From assembly GCF_012911565.1 (NCBI RefSeq), contig NZ_JAAMPU010000097.1, positions 1 through 64,000 on the forward strand: a stretch of 64,000 nt of DNA, given 5' to 3'. The position numbers and the translations under genes were made by a program. This DNA is from Flavobacterium silvaticum (GTDB lineage Bacteria; Bacteroidota; Bacteroidia; Flavobacteriales; Flavobacteriaceae). The notes beneath the pieces were generated by a model. It searched no databases. It saw only the letters and a program-made list of their open reading frames with translations, and was not told where the DNA came from. Positions 24,616 through 34,157 of the stretch are shown here, piece by piece. Position 1 is the first letter of the stretch. Every line of letters begins with the position of its first letter.

Positions 24616-27600
24616 TTATGGCAAAAGATCTGCTGAATCTTTTATAGACTCATATCCAAGTTTGCGATAGCTTTCAAATTGGGCTTCGTCAAAAAACTGG
24701 TCGCCTGTGGATTCTTGGGGAAATTTGGGATTTCTGAGACGATATTCGCGGACATCGGTAGCTTCTTTTCCAGTAACAGAAGATTTTATATAAATGATCG
24801 TACCCGGAACCGGATTATTTGGGTAAAATAGTTTTCCCTTGACCAAATGTTTGGGCGAAAGTCCATTTTCTTTTCCTTTTGGTGTTACTTTGTCAACGTC
24901 GATTACAATTTCTACCCCAAAATCAATCCGACAGCGCCTGATGGCATTGGCAAGGCCTTCGCATATGGAATCTTCATCCTGTTCACCGTCACCAAGGACT
25001 ATATAATGGCAGCGCCGGCGAACCAGCTCATACAATCCCATATTGTCGAAATGGCCGCCATCTGAAAGATAAACGTAGTCATCGTCTATATTGGACTTTC
25101 CTATCAGATCCTTCAAAAGGTACACTAATCCGAACGGAGGCTCGGACCTTTGCCACGAATGTTTTCTCGGGTTTCCTATCCATCGGCCAAGCCTGACATT
25201 GAAAAGTGTAAGCAGGAAGGATGTAGCGGAAGAAGAATGGTATCCCCTGTTCGGACTCACGGCAGCTCCGGAAATAGCCATGACGGTACCCAGAAATGGG
25301 CCGAATTTACGGGAAAACTGATTAGTGGGCCTGTATCCGAAATTAAATATACTGCTCTTTCGCAGGGAAGCAGAACGTGTCGCATTAAAATCGAACCCAC
25401 AATATAAGGGCGAAAATACAAAGGATTCCGCCATACGATCCTGTCGATCCAGTTCTGATACCGACGTTGTATTTACAGCCGTGTTTATAAGCGGATAAGG
25501 ACCTGAATAGCTGTCTGATCTGATTTGGGAGAGCAAAATGTCATCTTCCTTATCGAATCCGGTAAAGGTGTTAGCCGAATCTTCCCTGTCGGCTCTCTTG
25601 CGCGTAGCCCCAAGATAGGCACGCACCAATCTGTTTTTGTAAAAATCATGGAGCGAAAACTCATTGACGCCGGCACATAAACTCAATAAAGCGGTTGCAG
25701 CAGCAAGACAAATAAAACAAACTATAAGAGTACATTCTTTATTTGGGAAGTATTGTTGCATATAGAACGTAAACTTGCCCAATACATAGGAACCAATCAA
25801 AAGAAAACCAACCATAAAGAAATATGGTGCGATGCGGACAAATACATCCTTTAGTTGCCTTTTGCTGTTGTTTGCAGGTTTGTCTGTCGGGTCTTTTGAC
25901 GTGAAAGCGGTACGAACGCCATATCCTATCAATACTGCCCAACCTCCGGTAAAAGCCACGAATTTATCTAAATTAGCCAACGTGCTGATGTGGATAAACT
26001 TGCCGGGAAACCATAAGGCCGCAAGCGTTGCTATGATCCACCAAAAAATAAAGCGATGCACTATTCCGCCCATACGCCCCCACCATTCCCTTCGTTCATC
26101 AGGAAAATAGTTGCCCATAACCGCCATACGAAAGACTATGGTAATGCAGAAAGCTTCAATGAGTAAAGGTATCCCCAATATAAAAGGCCATAAATCATTC
26201 AGTCTAAACAACTGCGCGATTAACTTCCAGACAAGACCTATCAGTAAAACCCCAACAATTGAAGCCAATGCGGAAGAAATTATAATCCGGCCAAAAAGCT
26301 TATAATTAATAGCAGTAGACGAAGGATTAGACACGTTATACCGATGGTATTTCCCAATCCAGGCAACTGCCAGCATACCAATAAAGGCAATGACTCCACC
26401 CGGCCAAAGCGAATCAAAAATGGCGGAAAAGTCGTGGATTCCCTGTTCAGCTATGCAAAGCAGTGAAATGGCAAAAGCTGATGTAAAAATCCATCCTGTC
26501 AGATATTTGGAAAGGTTACCGCTTTTTCCAACTTTAAACCAATCCTTACGACCTGTCGATGATTCCCTGTAAAATGTCCTCATGCCACTCCCGGCAAGGT
26601 AAGCAGTCCCGGAAATTACAAAGACACTCAACACTATCACATATAATTGATTGAAGTCATTGTAATCGTGTATCAACCACTTCCAGAAGCTGTGCAGTAT
26701 TTCCATCGCGGCCAGCACAGTCAGCAAAATCAATAATAATATAACCTGGTTTATCAACGTGTTCCGAAGCCAGGTCATGCCTGCAGTCCAGGAATCTGCA
26801 GACATGATGCTTTTATTAGGCGACAGATAATTGCTGAACATCCGCAGCCAACGTATAGGCCGAACTTCCTCACCGAGGGGATCGCCTGATTTTTTTGGAT
26901 TTAGCCGATCCATAATTTTTGTAACAGAAGTGTTACGATACAGCCATGAAGTATACCACGAGCCAATGTAGCCACCGCCGGATACTGTGGAAAGATAGTC
27001 GAACCGCGGAAGCGCACCGAGTTCCGCCAATTTTTGCAATACCCCCAAATTGAACGTCGCTGACCTTATTCCACCACCCGAGAATGCAAGCCCCGCAAGT
27101 TTCATGTTATCGGCCAGCATTTCAGGATCGTAGGTTTTTTCGAAATATGGGATCTCTATCGGATATTTTGCCTGTTCTTCCGGTTTGACCTGAGTGGCCC
27201 TTTTTTCACGAAGTCGCTGTATTTCAATCAATTCATGTTCAAAAAGGCTTGCAAACGGAAGTGTTATATTCCTTCTGTTCAGAATGAGCAACAGCAATTC
27301 AGTATCTTCGAGCAGCTTACGGGCAACATGGGAAAAAAGCCCGGAGAGTGCATCGGCATCCGACTCTGAATCTGACCAGGCATCGGCTTGATCTGTCTGT
27401 CCGTCCAAACTTTCCGATGTAGATTTTTCAAAATCCCGTTGCTCATTGGAAATTACCGGTTTTTCAAATCGCCTTTTCCAAAATCTATCGATAATGACTG
27501 CATCAAAAGCGGCAAATCCTCCTATTTGCTGATCCCCCGTCCGATTTGTAAAATAACACTGGTATAAGCGTTGGTTTGTTACTCCCGCATCTTGTAAATC

Positions 27601-28170
27601 ATCGAGCGCATAGATTATCTGCAAAGGCATGTACGCAAGGGATTCACATAAATCCAGACGCGTCTTGGGATTGCGATACAGTATTTTTTTGATAAGGAAA
27701 CGCCAATAATCAGGTGTTGCCCAAAGATTAGGATATTCCGTTTCATTGGAATCGATCTTCTTTTCGTCATTCCCTGTTTCCCTGGATTTGTTTTTTTTGT
27801 CAGTTCGGATACGGCCTAATACCTCAAGGGCAGCTTCTTTTGGGAAAGACTGGACATCATCGGCATGTTCTCCCATCCACTGCAACAACATACGTGATCT
27901 CAAAAGGAAAGTCCTTAATTTATAGGTTTCTTTTGCAGGTGCATTTCCGTACCATATCAATTCGTTGATCCGCTTATGAATCGTTTTGCCGATATTTAGA
28001 TCATGCACCTCAGATTCACCAAATGCACCAGGCAAATAATCGATTAGTTGCCAAAGCTTTTGGCCATCGCGCTCGTTGTTCTGCTGCAAACTCTTATTAC
28101 TTCTAAATATATCCTGAATAACGGTGAGGTATGAAACCGCTTCCGAAGCCAAATCTGTAATGATATCCAT
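24616..28170 (-). CDS. Large patatin-like protein with split catalytic domain and membrane insert
   Basis: A 1184-residue protein started at MDIITDLASEAVSY, 15 codons inside the longest frame. The N-terminal ~340 residues are soluble and unrecognised. Then LAFSGGGIRSATFN (near residue 361) gives the oxyanion loop and LSTVSGGGYIGSW (near 394) the nucleophile serine, as in cPLA2/patatin hydrolases. About ten hydrophobic helices follow (roughly 490-870). The dyad aspartate appears only near residue 1036, in DGGHFDNMGLYEL. An even number of helices would leave serine and aspartate on the same side of the membrane. A predicted phospholipase at the inner membrane; substrate unknown. Operon with the six-helix protein. 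Confidence 0.85.
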   Translation of the reverse strand: MDIITDLASEAVSYLTVIQDIFRSNKSLQQNNERDGQKLWQLIDYLPGAFGESEVHDLNIGKTIHKRINELIWYGNAPAKETYKLRTFLLRSRMLLQWMGEHADDVQSFPKEAALEVLGRIRTDKKNKSRETGNDEKKIDSNETEYPNLWATPDYWRFLIKKILYRNPKTRLDLCESLAYMPLQIIYALDDLQDAGVTNQRLYQCYFTNRTGDQQIGGFAAFDAVIIDRFWKRRFEKPVISNEQRDFEKSTSESLDGQTDQADAWSDSESDADALSGLFSHVARKLLEDTELLLLILNRRNITLPFASLFEHELIEIQRLREKRATQVKPEEQAKYPIEIPYFEKTYDPEMLADNMKLAGLAFSGGGIRSATFNLGVLQKLAELGALPRFDYLSTVSGGGYIGSWYTSWLYRNTSVTKIMDRLNPKKSGDPLGEEVRPIRWLRMFSNYLSPNKSIMSADSWTAGMTWLRNTLINQVILLLILLTVLAAMEILHSFWKWLIHDYNDFNQLYVIVLSVFVISGTAYLAGSGMRTFYRESSTGRKDWFKVGKSGNLSKYLTGWIFTSAFAISLLCIAEQGIHDFSAIFDSLWPGGVIAFIGMLAVAWIGKYHRYNVSNPSSTAINYKLFGRIIISSALASIVGVLLIGLVWKLIAQLFRLNDLWPFILGIPLLIEAFCITIVFRMAVMGNYFPDERREWWGRMGGIVHRFIFWWIIATLAALWFPGKFIHISTLANLDKFVAFTGGWAVLIGYGVRTAFTSKDPTDKPANNSKRQLKDVFVRIAPYFFMVGFLLIGSYVLGKFTFYMQQYFPNKECTLIVCFICLAAATALLSLCAGVNEFSLHDFYKNRLVRAYLGATRKRADREDSANTFTGFDKEDDILLSQIRSDSYSGPYPLINTAVNTTSVSELDRQDRMAESFVFSPLYCGFDFNATRSASLRKSSIFNFGYRPTNQFSRKFGPFLGTVMAISGAAVSPNRGYHSSSATSFLLTLFNVRLGRWIGNPRKHSWQRSEPPFGLVYLLKDLIGKSNIDDDYVYLSDGGHFDNMGLYELVRRRCHYIVLGDGEQDEDSICEGLANAIRRCRIDFGVEIVIDVDKVTPKGKENGLSPKHLVKGKLFYPNNPVPGTIIYIKSSVTGKEATDVREYRLRNPKFPQESTGDQFFDEAQFESYRKLGYESIKDSADLLP

Positions 28171-28252
28171 AGTAATTGAAATGAAGTTTATATTCAGATA
28201 GCAAAATGTCGCCACCTATTTCAATTAACTAATCTACAATGAATTACAAATA

Positions 28253-28276
28253 AAAAACATCCCTAAATATAGGGAT
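28253..28276 (-). terminator. Terminator of the PUL operon
   Basis: On the minus strand ATCCCTA pairs with TAGGGAT (28259-28265 and 28270-28276), followed by GTTTTTTATTTG. It lies just past the GH13 stop. Confidence 0.7.
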
Positions 28277-28344
28277 ATTTGAGTGATGATATTTTACGGA
28301 CTTTTAAATAAAGAGGGGTTGATACTGTCTTGGCCTGATCCATT

Positions 28345-29985
28345 TCAATTCCTGAAAATCAGGAATGAATCGGTTGAACCGGCTTTGCTTTTAAGAAGTA
28401 TTTCAGCCTTTGCAGGAACCGGTTCCGACTCTTTTGTCCCGAACCGAATCACCACGGTAATTTTATCATTGCCAAGCGTCCGTGTAAAAACCAGCCGATT
28501 GTCATTGAATTCAAGCGTTTCATAAGTTCCGTATTGCAGGACCCTTTCGCGGTTCCTAAGCGTGATAAGTTCTTTATAGGTTTGCAATAACGATAGCTTT
28601 TCTTTTTCAAGACGGGCAACATTTATATCACGGTAATCCGGTGAAACCTTGATCCAACTGGTTTTGTCGGAAAATCCTGCGAATGGCTTATTGTTCCACT
28701 GCATCGGGCTTCTTGATTTGTCCCGGTTGTTTTTATTGGCCTCGAGAAGTGCTTCTTCTGACGTTTTTCCCTGGTCGATGGCGAGTTTATAATGCGTCCT
28801 GCCTTGAATATCTTTAATTTCCGACAGATTATCAGCGATGATATTGCGCATCCCGATTTCTTCCCCGTAATACACGAATGGAACGCCTTTGGCCGTAAGT
28901 ATCAAAGCGGCCAACGCGGCTGCCCTATCCGGTTTTCCTTCGGCCAATCGATCCATCATCCGGGGCATATCATGGCTTCCGAAGAATAATGTGGGGTAAT
29001 TCGACATATTTTTTTCCATGCTCACGAGTTCGTCAAAAATACGTTGGGCCGAAAATGACGGAATGCTTCCAAAGTTGAAATTGAATACCACGTCGAGCAA
29101 ATCCTCGCCCTGATATTGTTTGAGTACTTCGATCTTGTCGCTGCCGATTTCCCCAACGATAAACCTTTCCGGATATTCAGAAACCGTTCGTTTGATAAGC
29201 CGCATGGCATCTTTTACTCCCGGCTGATCGATGTCGTTTACATGTTGCTGACTTCCGTCTTTTACCGGATTGTCAACCGTAATCCCATCTGTATTGAGAA
29301 AATTGATGACGTCCAACCGGAACCCGTCGACGCCCATATCGAGCCAAAACCGCAGCACACGCCGGATTTCGTCGCGCACCGCCGGATTCTGCCAATTCAA
29401 ATCGGCCATGCGAACGTCGAACTTGTGATAGTAATATTGATTCGTTGCCGGATCTTTTTCCCAGGCCGGCCCGCCAAAGAACGATTCCCAATTGTTTGGT
29501 TTGTCTTTCCAGATATAGTAATCGCGGTACGGATTTTCTTTGGATTTGCGTGATTCCTTAAACCATTTGGAATCGGTCGAAGTATGGTTGAGCACCATAT
29601 CCATGATGACCTTTATGCCTTTTTGATGTGCCGATTGAAGGAAAACCTTAAAGTCCTCATTTGTTCCGTAAGTCGGGTCAACCTGATAATAATCGGCAAT
29701 GTCGTATCCGTTATCCACTTTAGGTGAAGCCAGGAACGGTGTGAGCCAGATTCCTTTGACACCAAGACTTTTGAGGTAATCAAGTTTGTCGGTCATCCCT
29801 TTGAAATCACCGTAACCGTCGCCATTGGAATCGGCATAACTTGGCATATAGATTTGGTAAAAGACCGCCTCTTTCCACCATTTTTTGGGAATCCCTGAGT
29901 CTTGTGCACTCAGGGACCAACTAACCCAAAAAACTAAACAAATCTTGATATGCGTAAAAAACTGGCGCTTATTTACCTTTTGCAT
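28345..29985 (-). CDS. GH13 alpha-glucosidase/alpha-amylase family enzyme
   Basis: A 546-residue secreted or periplasmic glycoside hydrolase with a signal peptide (cleavage near SLSAQ). GH13 motifs in order: EAVFYQIYMPSYADSNGDG (barrel start), IMDMVLNHTS (motif I), GFRLDVINF with the nucleophile Asp (motif II), ERFIVGEIGSD with the acid Glu (motif III), and FFGSHDMPRM with the transition-state Asp (motif IV). It looks like the oligo-1,6-glucosidase/alpha-glucosidase subgroup. Start and upstream stop overlap by 17 bases, so it is translationally linked to the gene before it. It is the last gene of the PUL operon. Whether it acts on alpha-glucose linkages of the imported glycan is inference. 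Confidence 0.92.
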   Translation of the reverse strand: MQKVNKRQFFTHIKICLVFWVSWSLSAQDSGIPKKWWKEAVFYQIYMPSYADSNGDGYGDFKGMTDKLDYLKSLGVKGIWLTPFLASPKVDNGYDIADYYQVDPTYGTNEDFKVFLQSAHQKGIKVIMDMVLNHTSTDSKWFKESRKSKENPYRDYYIWKDKPNNWESFFGGPAWEKDPATNQYYYHKFDVRMADLNWQNPAVRDEIRRVLRFWLDMGVDGFRLDVINFLNTDGITVDNPVKDGSQQHVNDIDQPGVKDAMRLIKRTVSEYPERFIVGEIGSDKIEVLKQYQGEDLLDVVFNFNFGSIPSFSAQRIFDELVSMEKNMSNYPTLFFGSHDMPRMMDRLAEGKPDRAAALAALILTAKGVPFVYYGEEIGMRNIIADNLSEIKDIQGRTHYKLAIDQGKTSEEALLEANKNNRDKSRSPMQWNNKPFAGFSDKTSWIKVSPDYRDINVARLEKEKLSLLQTYKELITLRNRERVLQYGTYETLEFNDNRLVFTRTLGNDKITVVIRFGTKESEPVPAKAEILLKSKAGSTDSFLIFRN

Positions 29986-31693
29986 GATAGTCCACGACTA
30001 CACCATTGACGCTCATTTTTGTACCAGAATAAGCAACTTTTCCATTAGCCGGGACAAGGACGATTACCGCCGATCCGTTAGCCGGAACAGTTACTTTGGA
30101 ATTTGCATCGACATTTTTGGCAATGAATTTTCCGGATACCATATCATATAAATCCACTTTTTTTGATTTATCCGAATCTGTATTGATGGTTACGGATTTC
30201 GCTTCAGCAGACGGATTGTAATACAGATAAGTCGGATAGGCTTTATCCCGGAAGAAATCGGTAGCCAATAAATCCAGCTGCAATATGTTATCTACGTTTG
30301 TCTTTTTTATGATGCTTCCAAAGATGCCCACGTGTCCGCTTCCGTAAACGCTCAATTGCGATTGTGGCGGATTCTGTCCCGGAACCCACAATGGCCCGTC
30401 ACCCTGGGCGACCGGCGCCTGCACGCTTTCGTATTCCTTCATGTTCGATTTCTTGATGATGCCTTCGTAAGCGATCACGCCTTTTCCGGCAGAAGCCAGC
30501 GTGGGAATCGTTTCGTGTTCGTCAGCCATATGTTCCGGATAGAAGAATTTGGAAGCGTTCGCCGCATTGAGCATCCACTTCCCGATTGCCGTGGCATACG
30601 ATTGGTCATAACGCACCATCGGCACCATCGGCCAAGCCATGTCATACGTATTCATAAGGAAGCCATAACCACCGCGGTCAACCGTACTTCCTACCGTTCC
30701 GGAAATGTCGTATCCGTTCCAGTTTCCGACCAAAACGCCCCAGCCTTCGCGGCAAATAGGTGTTCCGTCGAACGTCCAATGAAGCATTTTGTTCACGTCG
30801 AAGTTCTGGCCTTGCTCGGCATTGACACGTGCGGCGATAGAAGCTCCAAACGGCATCAGCAGTTCGTAAGTGGGATTCGTCTGTTGGGATTGTAAAGCTT
30901 TCAAAGCCGAGATGGTTCCGTCCAGATATTTCTTGTCCCCGAATTTCTTGTAAGCCGCATATAGCACCCATGCATGTCCGGCAGAAGCATCGGGTTGTGC
31001 ACAGATGTTGTTCTTCATTGGCTTCATATTCCCGTAATCGAAATAGGAATAGTCATAATTTCCTGCGAGGATTTTATCTGCTTCATAGAATTTATCGGCA
31101 ATGGAACGTGCCATTTCCTCAAGGCCGGGTTCGTTCGGATATTTGTCGTAGATGGCATAGAACATGACGTTCGGGAACACATCGTACCACCAGTCGCGAC
31201 CATATCCGCCTCCGAGCAAAGCCACTTTTGGCGTGGTATTGTTCATCATGATATTCCAGCCTGTATCCTTGCTGAAGTAATTCTTGAGCATGGCGACATA
31301 ATTCAGGTTGCCTTGTTTGGTCTTGTCAATACCTACTAAAGTTGCTCCAAGAGTAGCTCCCATCGTAGCCAGTGATTCATGGAACATTCCGTTGTTTACG
31401 TTAGGCCCTTGACGTACATCACCGACTGCCGTGTACATTCCCACCACATCCTGATCGAAATTCTTGCGGCTTGTATCCATCCAGACCATGGGCCAGAATT
31501 GGCCTTTCTGGTTAAAATCGAAAATGGTTTTGTCAAAGTCGTGGGCGAGTTTGTTGTAATCGATGATTTCAAAAGGCTGAGGCACGTTCGGCATTTGGTC
31601 GACTCTCGGAATCGCCTGTTGTTTTACCTGTGCACTGCACGAAAGATTGACGAATAAGGCTAACGGTACAATTAGTTTATAAGGGAAGTTCAT
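29969..31693 (-). CDS. PUL-encoded lipoprotein, probable glycan-active enzyme, family not recognised
   Basis: A 574-residue protein with a lipobox (VNLSCSAQ, Cys at about residue 20), so it should be anchored in a membrane. The chain is rich in Trp, Tyr, Gly and Asp. Its helical, aromatic look (GGGYGRDWWYDVFPNVMFY, DASAGHAWVLYAAYKKFGD, REGWGVLVGNWNGYD) suggests an (alpha/alpha)6 toroid such as many polysaccharide hydrolases and lyases, with a C-terminal beta domain (PANGSAVIVLVPANGK). I cannot name the family. It sits between the MFS and GH13 genes and probably takes part in breakdown of the same glycan. Catalytic residues cannot be assigned. Confidence 0.55.
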   Translation of the reverse strand: MNFPYKLIVPLALFVNLSCSAQVKQQAIPRVDQMPNVPQPFEIIDYNKLAHDFDKTIFDFNQKGQFWPMVWMDTSRKNFDQDVVGMYTAVGDVRQGPNVNNGMFHESLATMGATLGATLVGIDKTKQGNLNYVAMLKNYFSKDTGWNIMMNNTTPKVALLGGGYGRDWWYDVFPNVMFYAIYDKYPNEPGLEEMARSIADKFYEADKILAGNYDYSYFDYGNMKPMKNNICAQPDASAGHAWVLYAAYKKFGDKKYLDGTISALKALQSQQTNPTYELLMPFGASIAARVNAEQGQNFDVNKMLHWTFDGTPICREGWGVLVGNWNGYDISGTVGSTVDRGGYGFLMNTYDMAWPMVPMVRYDQSYATAIGKWMLNAANASKFFYPEHMADEHETIPTLASAGKGVIAYEGIIKKSNMKEYESVQAPVAQGDGPLWVPGQNPPQSQLSVYGSGHVGIFGSIIKKTNVDNILQLDLLATDFFRDKAYPTYLYYNPSAEAKSVTINTDSDKSKKVDLYDMVSGKFIAKNVDANSKVTVPANGSAVIVLVPANGKVAYSGTKMSVNGVVVDYHAKGK

Positions 31694-31710
31694 TTGATTG
31701 GTTGATGATT

Positions 31711-33006
31711 TTAAAGTAATTCAACTGCCGTTTCTTCAAGCACTTTCGGGTCGACAGCTTTGTTCCCGTCTTCGGGCATGATGGCGTTGCCTTGTTTGAT
31801 GATGTTTTTGCTGATGAAGATGGAACACAGTTGCAGCAATGCGATGATCCCGATGGCGTAACGCAAAGCCACATCTTCCGATACCGCAAAATACAAAACA
31901 AGGAACGTTCCGGCACCGAATAAACGTCCGGCATACAAACCGGCCTCATGGTTCAGGATGTAGGTGAATTCGCCTCTTTTCTCGATTCGGGATACTATGT
32001 CGATGACGCGTAACTGAATCGGATAATAGGCTAAATCCATCAATGGTTTTGCAATCAGCAGCAACAACAGGAATATGACGACTCCCGTTTTATTGAACAG
32101 GATTCCATTGAGGCAGGCACCGATGGCAAACAGGATGAGTCCGACCGAAAATGTCTTGATGCGGTCTGAAGGTTTTGAAAAACGCCCGATGAAATAAATG
32201 ATGATTGCCGCTAAAATGGCTCCGATGGATTGGGCTTTTCCGAGCGCGCCTTCTTCGCCTAAAATCTTGAAAATAAGCATCGCTGGTGCCGTTACCAGAA
32301 ACCCTTGTGCAAGTCCCTTGAACATGGCAAGCGACAGTAATTTATGCCACAGCGGATGGAATTTGAAGAAGATGTATTTCTTCTGGATCGGATTGATGAA
32401 TCGTCCGCGGAAGCAAACCATCGACGCGATCATGGTAATCAGGAATACGATTCCGGTGATAACGACGTAAGCCGTGTGTTTGGCATCGGCTCCGGATTTC
32501 GACTGGATGAACCATCCGATAGCTGCCGGAACGACGATGGCGATTATCGTGTAAAAGAAGGTTTCAAGTCCATAGTAATAGTTGCGGTTTTCATCATCGG
32601 TCGTGGACAAAACCAGATAGTCGCGGTTCGACCAATACAATCCGAATGACAATCCCATAGTGATTCCGGCAACTCCTATTCCTAATAAATCCAGATTGGT
32701 CAAGGACATCATGATAATCATGGAAACACCGCTGAGCATCATACCCGCAGAATACAGTTTGCGTATCGGGAAGTATTTAAGCAGGAATCCGTTGAGTAGA
32801 AAAGTAAGTGGGATTCCGGTGTAAATGGCCAATTGATAGATGACGACTTTTGAGGTATCGTTTGAATTCCGCATGATGTAGGCGGCCACGAAAATATCAA
32901 TTACCGGCTGGACCAGTGCATACACGAGGTTCGTAAGCACCAGAATCTTAAAATTGTGATCCTGCTTGCGGAAATGATCGACTTCCCTTTTAAGTTTCTG
33001 TAGCAT
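31711..33006 (-). CDS. MFS transporter of the PUL
   Basis: A 431-residue membrane protein with about 12 hydrophobic helices in two bundles of six. It opens MLQKLKREVDHFRKQDHN, then helix LTNLVYALVQPVIDIFVAAYI; the middle has the typical cytoplasmic loop with basic residues (FRGRFINPIQKKYIFFKFHP). It belongs to the MFS superfamily; sugar carriage across the inner membrane is inferred from the PUL context. Its ATG directly follows the GH130 stop (TAGATG), which indicates coupled translation. Such MFS proteins replace the TonB step for transport into the cytoplasm in PULs handling short oligosaccharides. Confidence 0.88.
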   Translation of the reverse strand: MLQKLKREVDHFRKQDHNFKILVLTNLVYALVQPVIDIFVAAYIMRNSNDTSKVVIYQLAIYTGIPLTFLLNGFLLKYFPIRKLYSAGMMLSGVSMIIMMSLTNLDLLGIGVAGITMGLSFGLYWSNRDYLVLSTTDDENRNYYYGLETFFYTIIAIVVPAAIGWFIQSKSGADAKHTAYVVITGIVFLITMIASMVCFRGRFINPIQKKYIFFKFHPLWHKLLSLAMFKGLAQGFLVTAPAMLIFKILGEEGALGKAQSIGAILAAIIIYFIGRFSKPSDRIKTFSVGLILFAIGACLNGILFNKTGVVIFLLLLLIAKPLMDLAYYPIQLRVIDIVSRIEKRGEFTYILNHEAGLYAGRLFGAGTFLVLYFAVSEDVALRYAIGIIALLQLCSIFISKNIIKQGNAIMPEDGNKAVDPKVLEETAVELL

Positions 33007-34065
33007 CTAGACAGGTTTTAAAAGTGACAGTATTTCCTTGATCGAAAACGTCGCCCCGCACACGAATTCATCCGAAGCGCCGTAATACATGGTGACGGTA
33101 TCGTCATCTGGTTCCACGATATGTCCGTTGGTGAACACGACGTTTCCAAAGAAGCCGGAGATTTCATAATCTGCGGTAGGAACCATAATCGGGGCATCTG
33201 TGCGGGAGATGACTTTTGTGGGATTATCCAAATCGAGAAGGAATGCTCCGAGGCAATACTGGTGATTTTCGTTGGCACCATGATAGATTTCAAGCCAGCC
33301 TTTGTGGGTTTTGATTGGGGCCGCACCTGCCCCGACACGTTTGCTGTCCCAATGGCCTTTGCGCGTGGTGACGATGCATTTGTGTTCGCCCCAGTGCAAT
33401 CCGTCCGGCGATGATGCAATCCAGATGTAATTCCCGCCGATATCGACACTGCTCGGACGGTGCAATGCATAGAATTTACCGTTGACCTTTTCCTCGAAAA
33501 TAGCGCAATCTTTATTGTGGGCAGGAAAGATGAGCCCATGCTTTTCAAATGTCTTCCAGTCTTTCGTGGTCCTGAGTCCGACTGCGACGCCTTTATCGGA
33601 CACCGAAGTAAACGTCAGGTAATATGTCCCTTCAATTTCGACCACGCGGCAGTCTTCTATCCCGAAAGTTTCCTGATCGCCTTCTCCAACTAATAGCGGA
33701 TAGCCTTCAGGTTCCGTAAAATGGATCCCGTCTTCGCTGCTCAGTAAACGCAAATGTGACAATGTGGTCAGGTAATCTTTGCCCTGATAATTGATCACGC
33801 GCGCATCTGTGGCGATTAAATCCGGATGGTCTTTGGAGATTTCGATTATTTCAGTCTTGCCGTTCGGAGTCAGTACCGGAAAGGATATGGTGGTTTCTTT
33901 TTGTGCCGGCCTTTCCGCAACACGCACGATAAGCCATTTTTTGCCATCGAATTCAAACACGCCCGGATTCAGCAGGCATGTAATCTCAAGGCCTTTGGTA
34001 CTCGATGGAATATCCGAAGGTGATAATATAGGATTTTGGGCAAAGCGGGTTGCAATGTCTTTCAT
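33007..34065 (-). CDS. GH130 family beta-mannoside phosphorylase or mannosidase
   Basis: A 352-residue protein with no signal peptide, started at MKDIATRFAQNPIL, 13 codons inside the longest frame. It shows the five-bladed beta-propeller of GH130: LLNPGVFEFDGKKWLIVRVA, then GIEDCRVVEIEGTYYLTFTS with the catalytic Asp138, and later HRPSSVDIGGNYIWIASS, IYHGANENHQYCLGAFLL and TMYYGASDEFVCGATF. GH130 enzymes act on beta-linked mannose by phosphorolysis or by hydrolysis; which applies depends on a few residues that I cannot score with certainty. It would act in the cytoplasm on what the MFS protein brings in. First enzyme gene after SusD. Confidence 0.88.
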   Translation of the reverse strand: MKDIATRFAQNPILSPSDIPSSTKGLEITCLLNPGVFEFDGKKWLIVRVAERPAQKETTISFPVLTPNGKTEIIEISKDHPDLIATDARVINYQGKDYLTTLSHLRLLSSEDGIHFTEPEGYPLLVGEGDQETFGIEDCRVVEIEGTYYLTFTSVSDKGVAVGLRTTKDWKTFEKHGLIFPAHNKDCAIFEEKVNGKFYALHRPSSVDIGGNYIWIASSPDGLHWGEHKCIVTTRKGHWDSKRVGAGAAPIKTHKGWLEIYHGANENHQYCLGAFLLDLDNPTKVISRTDAPIMVPTADYEISGFFGNVVFTNGHIVEPDDDTVTMYYGASDEFVCGATFSIKEILSLLKPV

Positions 34066-34095
34066 AGTAGGAATTGTGATGATACGTAATAGAAA

Positions 34096-34129
34096 GTAAC
34101 CCAAATCTGTCAGGACAGATTTGAGTTAC
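34096..34129 (-). promoter_or_regulatory. Intercistronic hairpin between susD and GH130 genes
   Basis: A 16-bp stem, GTAACCCAAATCTGTC (34096-34111) with GACAGATTTGAGTTAC (34114-34129), one mismatch and a 2-base loop. No long T-run follows on the minus strand. It may slow transcription or protect susCD mRNA, lowering expression of the downstream enzymes relative to the porin. Confidence 0.6.
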
Positions 34130-34157
34130 ATAATCAACTAACTAACTCATTTTGTTT

